Part shown: in pieces, positions 16,038 to 23,833 of the stretch
How the letters are laid out: every line of letters begins with the position of its first letter
Position numbering within the stretch: the stretch's first letter is position 1
NCBI GenBank assembly: GCA_018712245.1
Contig: DVHE01000015.1
Span: forward strand, 1-36,486
Direction of reading: 5' to 3'
DNA from: Candidatus Avoscillospira avicola
GTDB lineage: Bacteria; Bacillota; Clostridia; Oscillospirales; Oscillospiraceae
DNA length: 36,486 bases
Made by a program: the position numbers and the translations under genes
Notes under the pieces: generated by a model
Database searches by the model: none
What the model was told of the DNA's origin: nothing
The model's input: the letters and a program-made list of their open reading frames with translations, nothing else

Positions 16038-16079
16038 CCATCCCCTCAGTCTCGCTCCGCGAGACAGCTCCCCTTGGGT
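16038..16079 (-). repeat. REP-like element, copy B (inverted)
   Basis: Read on the minus strand: CCCAAGGGGAGCTGTC, then TCGC-GGA-GCGA, then GACTGAGGGGAT. It faces copy A, forming an inverted pair about 125 nt apart. Confidence 0.6.
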
Positions 16080-16366
16080 AGCGGTACTAACGTCCTCCAA
16101 AAATCACCGTACCTATCAGAAAGGCCGCTGACGCGGCACGGGCCGATGTAGGCATCGGCCCCTACGAAGCTGAGCGGTACAAGCTGCCTTTTACAACTAC
16201 TGCACCCTTCGCGCAAGGCTGCTGCGCGCCCCTACGGCGGCGACGGGACGCCGGTCTGTCTCCCGGGCGTATCTGGGAACGCAATCTCTCGTGAAGGAAA
16301 GGATACGACGGCTGCGGAAAGCCGTTTGACGATACATTTCTACAGCAAGGAGCTACAGCAAGCGCT

Positions 16367-17653
16367 ATGGAACTGGAGCAAATTTATCAATCCCTGGGGG
16401 TATCGCCCCAGGTCTATCAATTCGGCGAGGCCACGCTGGCCCGGCTGCGACAGCGGTTTGAGGCCATCGATCAAATGGCGGAGTACAACCAGGGCAAGGT
16501 CCTCCACGCCATGCAGGAGAACAAGGTCAGCGCCGCCTGCTTTGCCGCCACCACCGGCTACGGCTACGACGACGTGGGCCGGGAGCGACTGGAGAAGGTC
16601 TACGCCGACACCTTCCACACCGAGGCGGCCCTGGTGCGGCCCCAGATCACCTGCGGCACCCACGCCCTGGCCGTGGCCCTCTCGGCCAATTTGCTGCCCG
16701 GGGATGAGCTTCTGAGCCCCGCTGGCGGCCCCTACGACACCCTGGAGGAAGTCATCGGCATCCGCGAGTCGCCCTGCTCCCTGAAGGAATACGGCGTCTC
16801 CTACCGCCAGGTAGACCTGCTGCCGGACGGCGGCTTCGACTACCCCCGCATCCGGGAGGCCATCACCGAAAAGACGAAGCTCATCACGATCCAGCGCTCC
16901 AAGGGCTACGCCACCCGTCCCTCCTTCTCCGTCGCCCAAATCGGGGCGCTGATCGCCTTCTGCAAAGGCATTAAGCCCGACGTCACCGTCATGGTGGACA
17001 ACTGCTACGGCGAGTTTGTCGAGGCGCTGGAGCCCTCGGACGTGGGGGCGGACATGATCGTCGGTAGCCTCATCAAAAACCCCGGCGGCGGCCTGGCCCC
17101 CATCGGCGGCTACATCTGCGGCACAGAGAAGTGCGTCTCCCGCTGCGCCTACCGGCTCTCCGCCCCCGGTCTGGGCCAAGAGGTGGGTGCCAACCTGGGT
17201 CTGCTGCCCGCCCTCTATCAGGGCTTCTTCCTGGCTCCCACGGTGGTGGCCGGCGCCCTCAAGGGCGCGATCTTCGCCGCCAATCTCTATGAACAGCTGG
17301 GCTATCGTGTGATCCCCACCGGCTCTGAGGACCGCCATGACATCATCCAAGCCGTGGAGCTGGGCTCTGCCGACGCCATGCTGGCCTTCTGCGCCGGCAT
17401 CCAGGCCGCCGCCCCGGTGGACAGCTACGTCACCCCGGTCCCCTGGGCCATGCCCGGCTACGACGCCGAGGTGGTCATGGCAGCCGGCGCCTTCGTCCAG
17501 GGCTCGTCCATCGAACTCTCCGCCGACGGCCCCATCCGCCCGCCCTATGCCGTCTACTTCCAGGGCGGCCTCACCTGGTATCACGCCAAGCTGGGCATCC
17601 TGATGTCCCTTGAAAAGCTGGTCCAGGCCGGCCTGGTGCAGCTGCCAGCCTGA
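16367..17653 (+). CDS. YnbB-type PLP enzyme (methionine gamma-lyase / aluminium-resistance family)
   Basis: This 428-aa cystathionine-synthase-like PLP enzyme has the PLP-phosphate and ring contacts in ITCGTHALAVAL, D211 in VMVDNCYGEF and the Schiff-base lysine K237 in GSLIKNPGGG. The family is widely annotated as methionine gamma-lyase or aluminium resistance protein; its real substrate is not settled, and I give no reaction. In other Firmicutes it often sits near hfq, miaA or glnR, which is not the case here. The start at 16367 follows AAGGAG at a rather long 14-nt spacing, but no better in-frame start exists. No clear promoter was found close by. Confidence 0.85.
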   Translation: MELEQIYQSLGVSPQVYQFGEATLARLRQRFEAIDQMAEYNQGKVLHAMQENKVSAACFAATTGYGYDDVGRERLEKVYADTFHTEAALVRPQITCGTHALAVALSANLLPGDELLSPAGGPYDTLEEVIGIRESPCSLKEYGVSYRQVDLLPDGGFDYPRIREAITEKTKLITIQRSKGYATRPSFSVAQIGALIAFCKGIKPDVTVMVDNCYGEFVEALEPSDVGADMIVGSLIKNPGGGLAPIGGYICGTEKCVSRCAYRLSAPGLGQEVGANLGLLPALYQGFFLAPTVVAGALKGAIFAANLYEQLGYRVIPTGSEDRHDIIQAVELGSADAMLAFCAGIQAAAPVDSYVTPVPWAMPGYDAEVVMAAGAFVQGSSIELSADGPIRPPYAVYFQGGLTWYHAKLGILMSLEKLVQAGLVQLPA

Positions 17654-17702
17654 CCACTGCCGATCTCTGCCAATGGCACGCCACGTTTTTTCGCCCTTGC
17701 CC

Positions 17703-17731
17703 TTGACTTTTGTTATTTTATGCGTTAAAGT
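17703..17731 (+). promoter_or_regulatory. Probable promoter of the aminotransferase
   Basis: TTGACT (17703-17708) and TAAAGT (17726-17731) are 17 nt apart in an AT-rich gap; a second -10 candidate, TATTAT, overlaps at 17731-17736. Confidence 0.5.
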
Positions 17732-17770
17732 ATTATCTATCGAAATTTCAACCTTTGGAGGTCCTGACCT

Positions 17771-18937
17771 ATGAAGCCCATGAGCAGAAAATGCGAGCAG
17801 TTCACCGATTCCGTCATCCGTCGGATGACGCGGATTTCCCTTCAATATAACGCCATCAACCTGGCCCAGGGCTTCCCGGACTTTGATCCCCCCAAGGAAC
17901 TGCTGGATCGTCTGGCCGAAGTGAGCTACCAAGGCCCCCACCAGTATCCCATCACCATGGGCGCGCCCAACTTCCGCCAGGCCCTGGCCCGGAAGGCCGG
18001 CCGGTTCATGGGCCTCAGCCTGGACCCGGAGACCAACATGGTCATCACCATCGGCTCCACCGAGGCCATGGTGGACACCATCTTCGCTCTGACCAACCCC
18101 GGCGACAAGATCGCCATGTTCTCCCCCTACTTCGAGAACTACCGTGCCCAGGCCATCATGGCCGACTGTGAGCCGGTGTTCATCCCTCTGGTGCCCCCGA
18201 CCTTCGACTTTGACCCCAACGTTATCGAAGACGCCTTCAAGACCGGCGTCAAGGCCATCCTGATCTGCAACCCCTCCAACCCCAGCGGCAAGGTTTTCAC
18301 CTACGATGAGTTGAAAACCATTGCAGACCTTTGCATTAAGTACGACGTCTACGCCATCATGGACGAGGTCTATGAGCATATCGTCTACGCCCCCCACAAG
18401 CACACCTACATGAGCACCCTGCCCGGTATGTGGGAGCGGACTGTCTCCTGCTCCTCCCTGTCCAAGACCTACTCCATCACCGGCTGGCGTCTGGGCTACG
18501 CCATCGCTGCGCAGCCTTTGATGGACCGCATCAAGCAGTTCCACGACTTCAACGCCGTAGGCGCCGCGTCCCCGCTGATGGAGGCCGCTGTGGTGGGCCT
18601 GGATATGCCCGACAGCTACTACGAGGAGTTCGGCGCCCACTACGCCCACATGAAAAAAATCTTCACCGACGGCCTGACCAGCCTGGGCATCCCCTTCACC
18701 GATCCCCAGGGCGCCTACTTTGTGCTGGCCGACATCGGCCCCTTTATGAAGCCCGGCCAGAAGGACGTGGATTTCTGCGTGGAAATGACCCAGAAGGTGG
18801 GCGTGGCCTGCGTGCCCGGTTCCTCCTTCTTCAACGAGGACATCAACAACATCGTCCGCGTCCACTTTGCCAAGAAGGACGAGACGCTCTACGAGGCGCT
18901 GAACCGCCTGTCCGATCTCAAGAGCAAAATGGCCTGA
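17771..18937 (+). CDS. Class I/II PLP-dependent aminotransferase
   Basis: This 388-aa fold-type I aminotransferase has NLAQGFPDF near the N-terminus, N170 (NPSNPSG), D198 (IMDEVYEH) and the PLP-binding lysine K232 (SLSKTYSITGWRLGY). The set of motifs fits the aspartate/kynurenine/methionine aminotransferase group that uses 2-oxoglutarate or pyruvate. The amino donor cannot be fixed from sequence. The ATG at 17771 follows GGAGGT. It lies downstream of another PLP enzyme but has its own promoter and a strong terminator. Confidence 0.88.
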   Translation: MKPMSRKCEQFTDSVIRRMTRISLQYNAINLAQGFPDFDPPKELLDRLAEVSYQGPHQYPITMGAPNFRQALARKAGRFMGLSLDPETNMVITIGSTEAMVDTIFALTNPGDKIAMFSPYFENYRAQAIMADCEPVFIPLVPPTFDFDPNVIEDAFKTGVKAILICNPSNPSGKVFTYDELKTIADLCIKYDVYAIMDEVYEHIVYAPHKHTYMSTLPGMWERTVSCSSLSKTYSITGWRLGYAIAAQPLMDRIKQFHDFNAVGAASPLMEAAVVGLDMPDSYYEEFGAHYAHMKKIFTDGLTSLGIPFTDPQGAYFVLADIGPFMKPGQKDVDFCVEMTQKVGVACVPGSSFFNEDINNIVRVHFAKKDETLYEALNRLSDLKSKMA

Positions 18938-18948
18938 GGCCATTCATC

Positions 18949-18987
18949 AAAAAACCAGCAGCCACCCCAGGGGTGGCTGCTGGTTTT
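18949..18987 (+). terminator. Aminotransferase terminator
   Basis: A long perfect stem (AAAAACCAGCAGCCACCCC with its complement) ends in TTTTTT, 12 nt after the stop codon. Confidence 0.85.
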
Positions 18988-19050
18988 TTGCGCGGCAGCT
19001 TTTCGCCGTGGCTCAGAAAAAGGGGCGAAAAGACTTTTTTCGACCCACTG

Positions 19051-19118
19051 AAATCCGACTGCGGCTCCCGTGCCGCAGTCGGATTTTTGTATCAACGCCG
19101 TAGGGGCGCATATCGTGT
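19051..19118. terminator. Second terminator plus CGTAGGGGC repeat
   Basis: AAATCCGACTGCGGC pairs with GCCGCAGTCGGATTT (19051-19085) and has a T-run after it; it can also end the minus-strand anti-sigma-like gene. A CGCCGTAGGGGCG repeat copy follows at 19096-19118, between the hairpin and that gene's stop. Confidence 0.65.
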
Positions 19119-19141
19119 CCCAGGTGCGATATTGTCTGGGC

Positions 19142-20776
19142 CTATTTTTCCGCCGTCGGGTACAGCACGGTGCCGTCCAGGCGGACCAGGGTGGGCAAGC
19201 CGCCCTGGTTGACAGTGAACACGCCGCCCTTTTGATGACTGTACTCGTCCACCAGGCCGGTCAGCAGCACCTGGCCGGATTCGTCCAGGAGATCCATGTG
19301 GTAAAAGCCCTCTTCGTCCTTGTATGTGGCGTAAATCAGACGGGTGGTGAATCTGCCGCCGTCTCTGGTGCCCAGCCAGAGGCCGCTGCCGTAGCTGTAG
19401 GGCTGGCCGAAATCCCGCTTCTCCGCGCCGGTCTCCAGGTCCGCCAGATAGAAGTCCATCAGCCATTGGCCGTCCTCGGCCTCGTAGTTGATCATGCACA
19501 GCACCGTCTCAGAGGAAATCACCGAAATAGACCCCATGCTTTGATCGAGCTCCCGGACCAGCGTGCCGTCGGGCCGATAAAACTGGCTGACGCTGCCATC
19601 GGTCACGTACAGCAGCTCCGCGGTACCGTCGGACTCGTCGTCAATCACGTACAGCTGCCGCCCTTCGGCCAGGACTGCGCCGTCCCAGGCCACGAACTGG
19701 CCGTGGGCGTTGTCGGTGGGCAGTATCGCACCGTAGTTGAAGGCCGCCTCGTCTAGCTCCAGCAGCAGCCCCTGCTCATAGGCGGCATAGATGCCGTAGG
19801 GGCTCTCGAAGGCCACTTCGCCGTCGGCCAGGGACACGGCATAGAAGCTGCTCTCGTCCCGGCACAGGGCATAGCCCTGGGAAATGTCATAGATATACCA
19901 GCCCTGGGGCTCCAAGGCCCAGCTGCCGCTGCTGTCCAGCAGGCCTATCCGGTTCTGCTCGTCCATGGCGCAGAGGTAGCCGTGGCCCTGCCAGACATGC
20001 TGGGGCAGGCGAATCTGCAGCTCCACATTCTCCGCCGTCACCGCGCCGGTGCTGTCGTAGACCGTGACGGGGCCGCCGTCCTCGGCCTGGGTGTAGAGCA
20101 GGTCGTCGCCGACAATGATGGCAGCGACCAACCCCTCGGCTACCAGGGTGCCGTCCCGGCGGTAGAGGTCCGTGCCACCCGTCCGTGACACCGTCACCAG
20201 GTCCCCCAGGCAGCTGAGATAGTAGCCCTCCACCTCCTGAATCACCTCGCCCTGAAGGGAATAAAGGGTCACCCGGCTGTCCGCCGCCGCCGTCTGATTC
20301 TCGGCCCGCTCATCCACCAACACCGCCAGGGTCTCCCCGGTGGACCAGTCGATCACCGGAGACATCGTGCCGCAGTCGGTGTAGGCGATGACGGTTCCGT
20401 TGTCATCCACGGCGGCTATGGGGCCGATGATCTCATCGCTGAGACGGTCGAAATACACCGCCTGGGGCGCGAGATACTCCGCCAGATAGTCCGGCGGCTC
20501 CCAGGGGTCCTGCTCCGGGGCGGGCGCGGGATCTGTTTCGGCGTCAGTCTCCTCGGGCGGCACGGTCACAGGGGTCGTGTCCGGCTCCAGCGGCTGGGGC
20601 TCCCGGGGCTGGAGCGTCCCCAGGGCCAGGACCGTGCCCAGCACCAGGGCGCAGCAGGCTGCCGCGCTCACCCACCGCCATGGCCGGGACCGGGGATAGG
20701 ACGGGGCGCTGGACTTTTCCACCAGATCATCCCGAATCCCCGTCAGTGCGGAAAAAATGGCTTCGCTCCACTTCAT
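19142..20776 (-). CDS. Membrane anti-sigma-like protein with large extracellular domain
   Basis: This 544-aa protein has a short cytoplasmic N-terminus (1-33; MKWSEAIFSALTGIRDD), one membrane segment (about 34-53), a Pro/Glu/Thr-rich linker to about 95 and a 450-aa extracellular part. The latter has repeated short beta-rich units (DSTGAVTAEN, DSSGSWALEP, RPDGTLVREL, DESGQVLLTG, RLDGTVLYPT) suggestive of a beta-propeller or WG-like fold. It overlaps the ECF sigma gene by 4 nt, the usual arrangement for a sigma/anti-sigma pair. The N-terminus would hold the sigma factor, and the outer domain would sense the envelope. No zinc-binding anti-sigma motif is visible; the role rests on topology and context. 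Confidence 0.65.
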   Translation of the reverse strand: MKWSEAIFSALTGIRDDLVEKSSAPSYPRSRPWRWVSAAACCALVLGTVLALGTLQPREPQPLEPDTTPVTVPPEETDAETDPAPAPEQDPWEPPDYLAEYLAPQAVYFDRLSDEIIGPIAAVDDNGTVIAYTDCGTMSPVIDWSTGETLAVLVDERAENQTAAADSRVTLYSLQGEVIQEVEGYYLSCLGDLVTVSRTGGTDLYRRDGTLVAEGLVAAIIVGDDLLYTQAEDGGPVTVYDSTGAVTAENVELQIRLPQHVWQGHGYLCAMDEQNRIGLLDSSGSWALEPQGWYIYDISQGYALCRDESSFYAVSLADGEVAFESPYGIYAAYEQGLLLELDEAAFNYGAILPTDNAHGQFVAWDGAVLAEGRQLYVIDDESDGTAELLYVTDGSVSQFYRPDGTLVRELDQSMGSISVISSETVLCMINYEAEDGQWLMDFYLADLETGAEKRDFGQPYSYGSGLWLGTRDGGRFTTRLIYATYKDEEGFYHMDLLDESGQVLLTGLVDEYSHQKGGVFTVNQGGLPTLVRLDGTVLYPTAEK

Positions 20777-21330
20777 GGTGTGATCCCCCTTTCAAGCAGA
20801 TAGGCTTTGAGCTTCCGGCGGCTGCGGTAGAGGCTGGACTTCACGGTCCCGGCAGGCAGATGGCACCGGACCGCAATCTCGCCCACGCCGTCGGCATGCC
20901 AGTAGCGGCGCAGGAATATATACTGATCCCGGTCCGGCAGCGTGCGGAGAAACTGGTCGAGCAGGCGGCTCAGCTCCGCCCGCTCCACGGCGGCCTCGGG
21001 GTTGCCGGTGACACAGTCGGCCAGCTCCTGGGTCAGAACCTCGACGCCCTGGCCACCACCGCGCTTCTGGGTCCGGGCCGCCTGATAGACCGTCAGCGCC
21101 AGGTTCCGGGCGATTTTCAGGAGAAAGGCCCCCAGAAAGGCCGGGCGCTGGGGCGGGATGGCGTTCCAGGCCTTGACATAGGTGTCGTTGACGCACTCCT
21201 CGGCGTCCTCCCGGCTGCGGAGGATCTGATAGGACACTGCGTAGCACCGCCCGCCGTATTTTTCCGCCGTCTCCGCCACGGCCTGCTCATCCCGGGCAAA
21301 ATACAGTGCGAGAATTCCGGAATCGTCCAT
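20773..21330 (-). CDS. ECF-type RNA polymerase sigma factor
   Basis: This 185-aa sigma factor has region 2 (ILRSREDAEECVNDTYVKAWNA) and region 4 (RRYWHADGVGEIA, then AGTVKSSLYRSRRKLK), and nothing else of note. ECF factors redirect RNA polymerase to a small regulon, usually including their own operon. The start at 21330 follows AGGAGG; the longer frame has no ribosome binding site. I could not confirm an ECF-type autoregulatory promoter; the palindrome at 21391-21412 (CTGCCG...CGGCAG) lies upstream. Confidence 0.88.
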   Translation of the reverse strand: MDDSGILALYFARDEQAVAETAEKYGGRCYAVSYQILRSREDAEECVNDTYVKAWNAIPPQRPAFLGAFLLKIARNLALTVYQAARTQKRGGGQGVEVLTQELADCVTGNPEAAVERAELSRLLDQFLRTLPDRDQYIFLRRYWHADGVGEIAVRCHLPAGTVKSSLYRSRRKLKAYLLERGITP

Positions 21331-21476
21331 GGCCCTCGCCTCCTTCCTCTGCTGATATAGACAGGATTTCAACCGCGATGGTTTTCTTCTGCCGGAGATT
21401 ATTTCGGCAGCAGGCCGGTCCCACCAGTCGAGGTCACAGGCGCCTAGGTGGTAACCGGTCTGCGCAGAGCAATGCA

Positions 21477-21506
21477 AAAGCCGGGGCGCCCTGGGGCGTC
21501 CCGGCT
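21477..21506 (-). terminator. Terminator of the acs operon
   Basis: On the minus strand AGCCGGGACGCCCC pairs with GGGCGCCCCGGCT and ends in TTTT, just after the acsCE stop at 21522. Confidence 0.8.
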
Positions 21507-21521
21507 GGGGGTGGCTTTGAC

Positions 21522-23813
21522 TCAGGCCTCCAGGTAGGAGTCGGAGTACAGCTCGTTGTTCTTGAAGATATCGCAAGACTTGATGGTCTCCATCAGCCGC
21601 AGGTCGCAGGGGTTGACGATGGCGGAGGTCAGACCCTGCATCATGCACATGGCCACCAGAGCGCTGTCCATGATGGGACGGATGGCCTTGGGGGCGCCGT
21701 TGGAGTTGTTGGACAGACCGCCGGTGGACTTGAGGCCCTCGTCGGAGAACATCTTGATGGCATTCAGGACGTCCATCTGCTTGTCCTGCATGCCCTTGAC
21801 CACCAGGAACAGCGGGTCGAACCAGAGGTCGTCGGCCTCCATGCCCAGAGCCATGCCGCGGTCCAGCATATGGTGGCAGTGGGTCATGCGCTCTTCGTTG
21901 TCCTTGGCAATGCCGTCGGCAGAGCAGAGGGCGATAACGATAGCGTCGTTGGCAGCGGCCAGGTCGATGTTGCTGATACGGGAACCGGCGTCAGCGGAGT
22001 TGACGATGGGCTTGCCGTTGGTGCGGTTGTAGACGGCAATACCGGCTTCGATAGCCTTCTTGTTGGCGGTATCCAGAGCCAGCGGCACATTGTTGAAGTT
22101 CTCCTGCAGCAGCTTGACCGCCCAGGTCATCAGCTCGGGGCCGTTGGACTCGGCAGGGCCGATGTTGACGTCCAGGTAGGTGGCGCCGGCAGCGATCTGC
22201 TCGGCAGCGCGCTTCAGGATCGGCTCGGGGTTCATGGTGTTCATGGCCTCGCGGATGACGGGGCTGATGCAGTGGATGCGCTCGCCGATGGTAACGAACT
22301 TCTTGCTCTCCACGTTGCGGGTCTTGTAGGTGACACCCATGTCCACCACTTCGATCTTCGGGATGGAAGCGGCGATCTTGGCGAAGTCCAGCGGGGCGTC
22401 GGCATTGACCTCTTCCTTCTTGGGCGCGGTAGTGGTCTTGGTGGCGGCGACAGCGGCAGCGGCCTTCTCATGCTCGCCGTCCTTCAGGAACTTCACGATC
22501 TCGACGGCCTCGCGGGTGCCGACAACGACGTTCCACTCAGGCAGCTTGTCCTGAATCTCGCCCTTCATGACGGCGACCTTGCCGGGGATGACCAGGGTGC
22601 GGGAGTTGATCTTGTTGGCCAGATCGAACTCGTCAAAGAACTTCTTGACGGAGGAGCTGGAGAACTTGCCGGCGGCCCAGGCAGTCAGAACGGACATACC
22701 GGAGGCGTCGGTGATCAGCAGGTTGACCGGCACCTTGGAGCGCTCGATTTCGCCGGAGACCAGGAAGTAGGTCAGGGCGAAGTCCACGGTCAGCATGCAG
22801 GGGCTGTCGGCGGTGGCGCCGTTCATGGGGTAGATGCCGGGGGCGACCTTCATGGGCTTCTGCGGGTCGGTGTAGATGTTCTGGCGCAGGCCGTGCAGCG
22901 GCAGGGACTCGGCGTAGGAGACCTTGTCCATGACGATGATGGAGCCGTACTTCACGGTGAAGAGGGCAGCATAGGCGGTCTGCAGATGAATGTCGCCAGG
23001 GGCAACCTTGGTGAGGTTGACGATGGAGGGATAGCCGAAGGTGCGGTCGCCATCCTTCAGGGCAGCGCGGCGGACCATAACGGCGTTGGCCAGGGTCTCC
23101 TTGGCGTCCTTGCCGGTGACGTCGATCACCAGGTTCTTGTTGCCGGCCTTCTCCAGGGCAGCGAAGGTGTCGTGCAGCTCCTCGATGGAGGCACCCTTGA
23201 CACCCAGGGTCACGCCAGCAGCGGTGGCGACGGCGTTCATAGCTTCATAGTTCGCGGCATTGGCGCCGTTGAGGATGGGCTTGGAGTCCTTGACGGCCTC
23301 GACAGCGACCTTGGCCACATCGGCGTTCTCGCAGTCGATGATGGCGACGCGGCCCATGGCGACGACCTTCTGGGCCAGCGCGGCCAGACGGGCGCCATCG
23401 CCCTTCTCATCGTGGACCAGGACCATTTCCACATACTCCCGCTCGCCGATGCGCTCATAGTCCACCTTGGCCATTTCAGCCAGCGCGGCGTCCACAGCGG
23501 CATCGTCCATGCAGGTGCACAGAGGCACGGCGAAGAGGTTCCGGGAGACCAGGGTCTTCTCATGGCGGAAGAGGACGGTCTCGCCGCCCAGCTTGTGGGC
23601 ATTGTCGCCGGCGCCGACGGTGATGGTCTTCATCGGAGGCGCAGTGGCCTCGCTCAGGAGGGCCTTAGCCTCGTCGGACATATGGGGGCACTTATCGATG
23701 GAGACGGCGCCCTGGGCCACCTTCATGCAGAAGGCCATGCAGGTGGGGCTGCCGCACTCTTTACAGTTGGTTTTCGGAGACAGCTTGAAAATATCAAGAC
23801 CTTTGACTGCCAT
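21522..23813 (-). CDS. acsC-acsE: AcsC-AcsE fusion: corrinoid iron-sulfur protein large subunit joined to methyltetrahydrofolate methyltransferase
   Basis: This 763-aa protein joins two Wood-Ljungdahl proteins normally encoded separately. Residues 1-446 are AcsC: cysteines C17, C20, C25 and C42 bind the low-potential [4Fe-4S] cluster, and the rest is the TIM barrel plus corrinoid-contacting C-terminal domain. Residues 447-480 are an Ala/Lys/Thr linker. Residues 486-763 are AcsE, the pterin-binding methyltransferase: IGERI (509-513), D548 and N550 (LDVN), D581 and N584 (LDTAN), D666 (FDPL) and N702 (LSNNS) match positions used by known enzymes to hold and activate methyl-THF. The fused enzyme would pass a methyl group from methyl-THF to its own cobalt. 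It is last in the cooC-acsD-acsCE operon. The reading frame is continuous with no sign of a frameshift. Confidence 0.93.
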   Translation of the reverse strand: MAVKGLDIFKLSPKTNCKECGSPTCMAFCMKVAQGAVSIDKCPHMSDEAKALLSEATAPPMKTITVGAGDNAHKLGGETVLFRHEKTLVSRNLFAVPLCTCMDDAAVDAALAEMAKVDYERIGEREYVEMVLVHDEKGDGARLAALAQKVVAMGRVAIIDCENADVAKVAVEAVKDSKPILNGANAANYEAMNAVATAAGVTLGVKGASIEELHDTFAALEKAGNKNLVIDVTGKDAKETLANAVMVRRAALKDGDRTFGYPSIVNLTKVAPGDIHLQTAYAALFTVKYGSIIVMDKVSYAESLPLHGLRQNIYTDPQKPMKVAPGIYPMNGATADSPCMLTVDFALTYFLVSGEIERSKVPVNLLITDASGMSVLTAWAAGKFSSSSVKKFFDEFDLANKINSRTLVIPGKVAVMKGEIQDKLPEWNVVVGTREAVEIVKFLKDGEHEKAAAAVAATKTTTAPKKEEVNADAPLDFAKIAASIPKIEVVDMGVTYKTRNVESKKFVTIGERIHCISPVIREAMNTMNPEPILKRAAEQIAAGATYLDVNIGPAESNGPELMTWAVKLLQENFNNVPLALDTANKKAIEAGIAVYNRTNGKPIVNSADAGSRISNIDLAAANDAIVIALCSADGIAKDNEERMTHCHHMLDRGMALGMEADDLWFDPLFLVVKGMQDKQMDVLNAIKMFSDEGLKSTGGLSNNSNGAPKAIRPIMDSALVAMCMMQGLTSAIVNPCDLRLMETIKSCDIFKNNELYSDSYLEA

Positions 23814-23833
23814 AGTATGTATTCCTCCCTAAC

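Larger units (their letters stand above)
15160..16366. other. Gene-poor repeat-bearing stretch
   Basis: About 1.2 kb without a credible gene: open frames here are short, overlap one another in several frames, lack ribosome binding sites and show no family I recognise. A well-formed promoter (15448-15476), a REP-like inverted pair (15852-16077) and several CGTAGGGGC repeats are present. It may be eroded mobile or coding DNA. The two PLP-enzyme genes follow on the right. Confidence 0.6.

Noticed and set aside
15672-16240. Repeats considered as a CRISPR array
   Set aside because: Copies are in both orientations, unevenly spaced, imperfect and without spacers of constant length or cas genes.
16340-18943. 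867-codon minus-strand frame opposite the two PLP enzymes
   Set aside because: It spans two clear genes and the promoter between them; composition is that of an antisense shadow.
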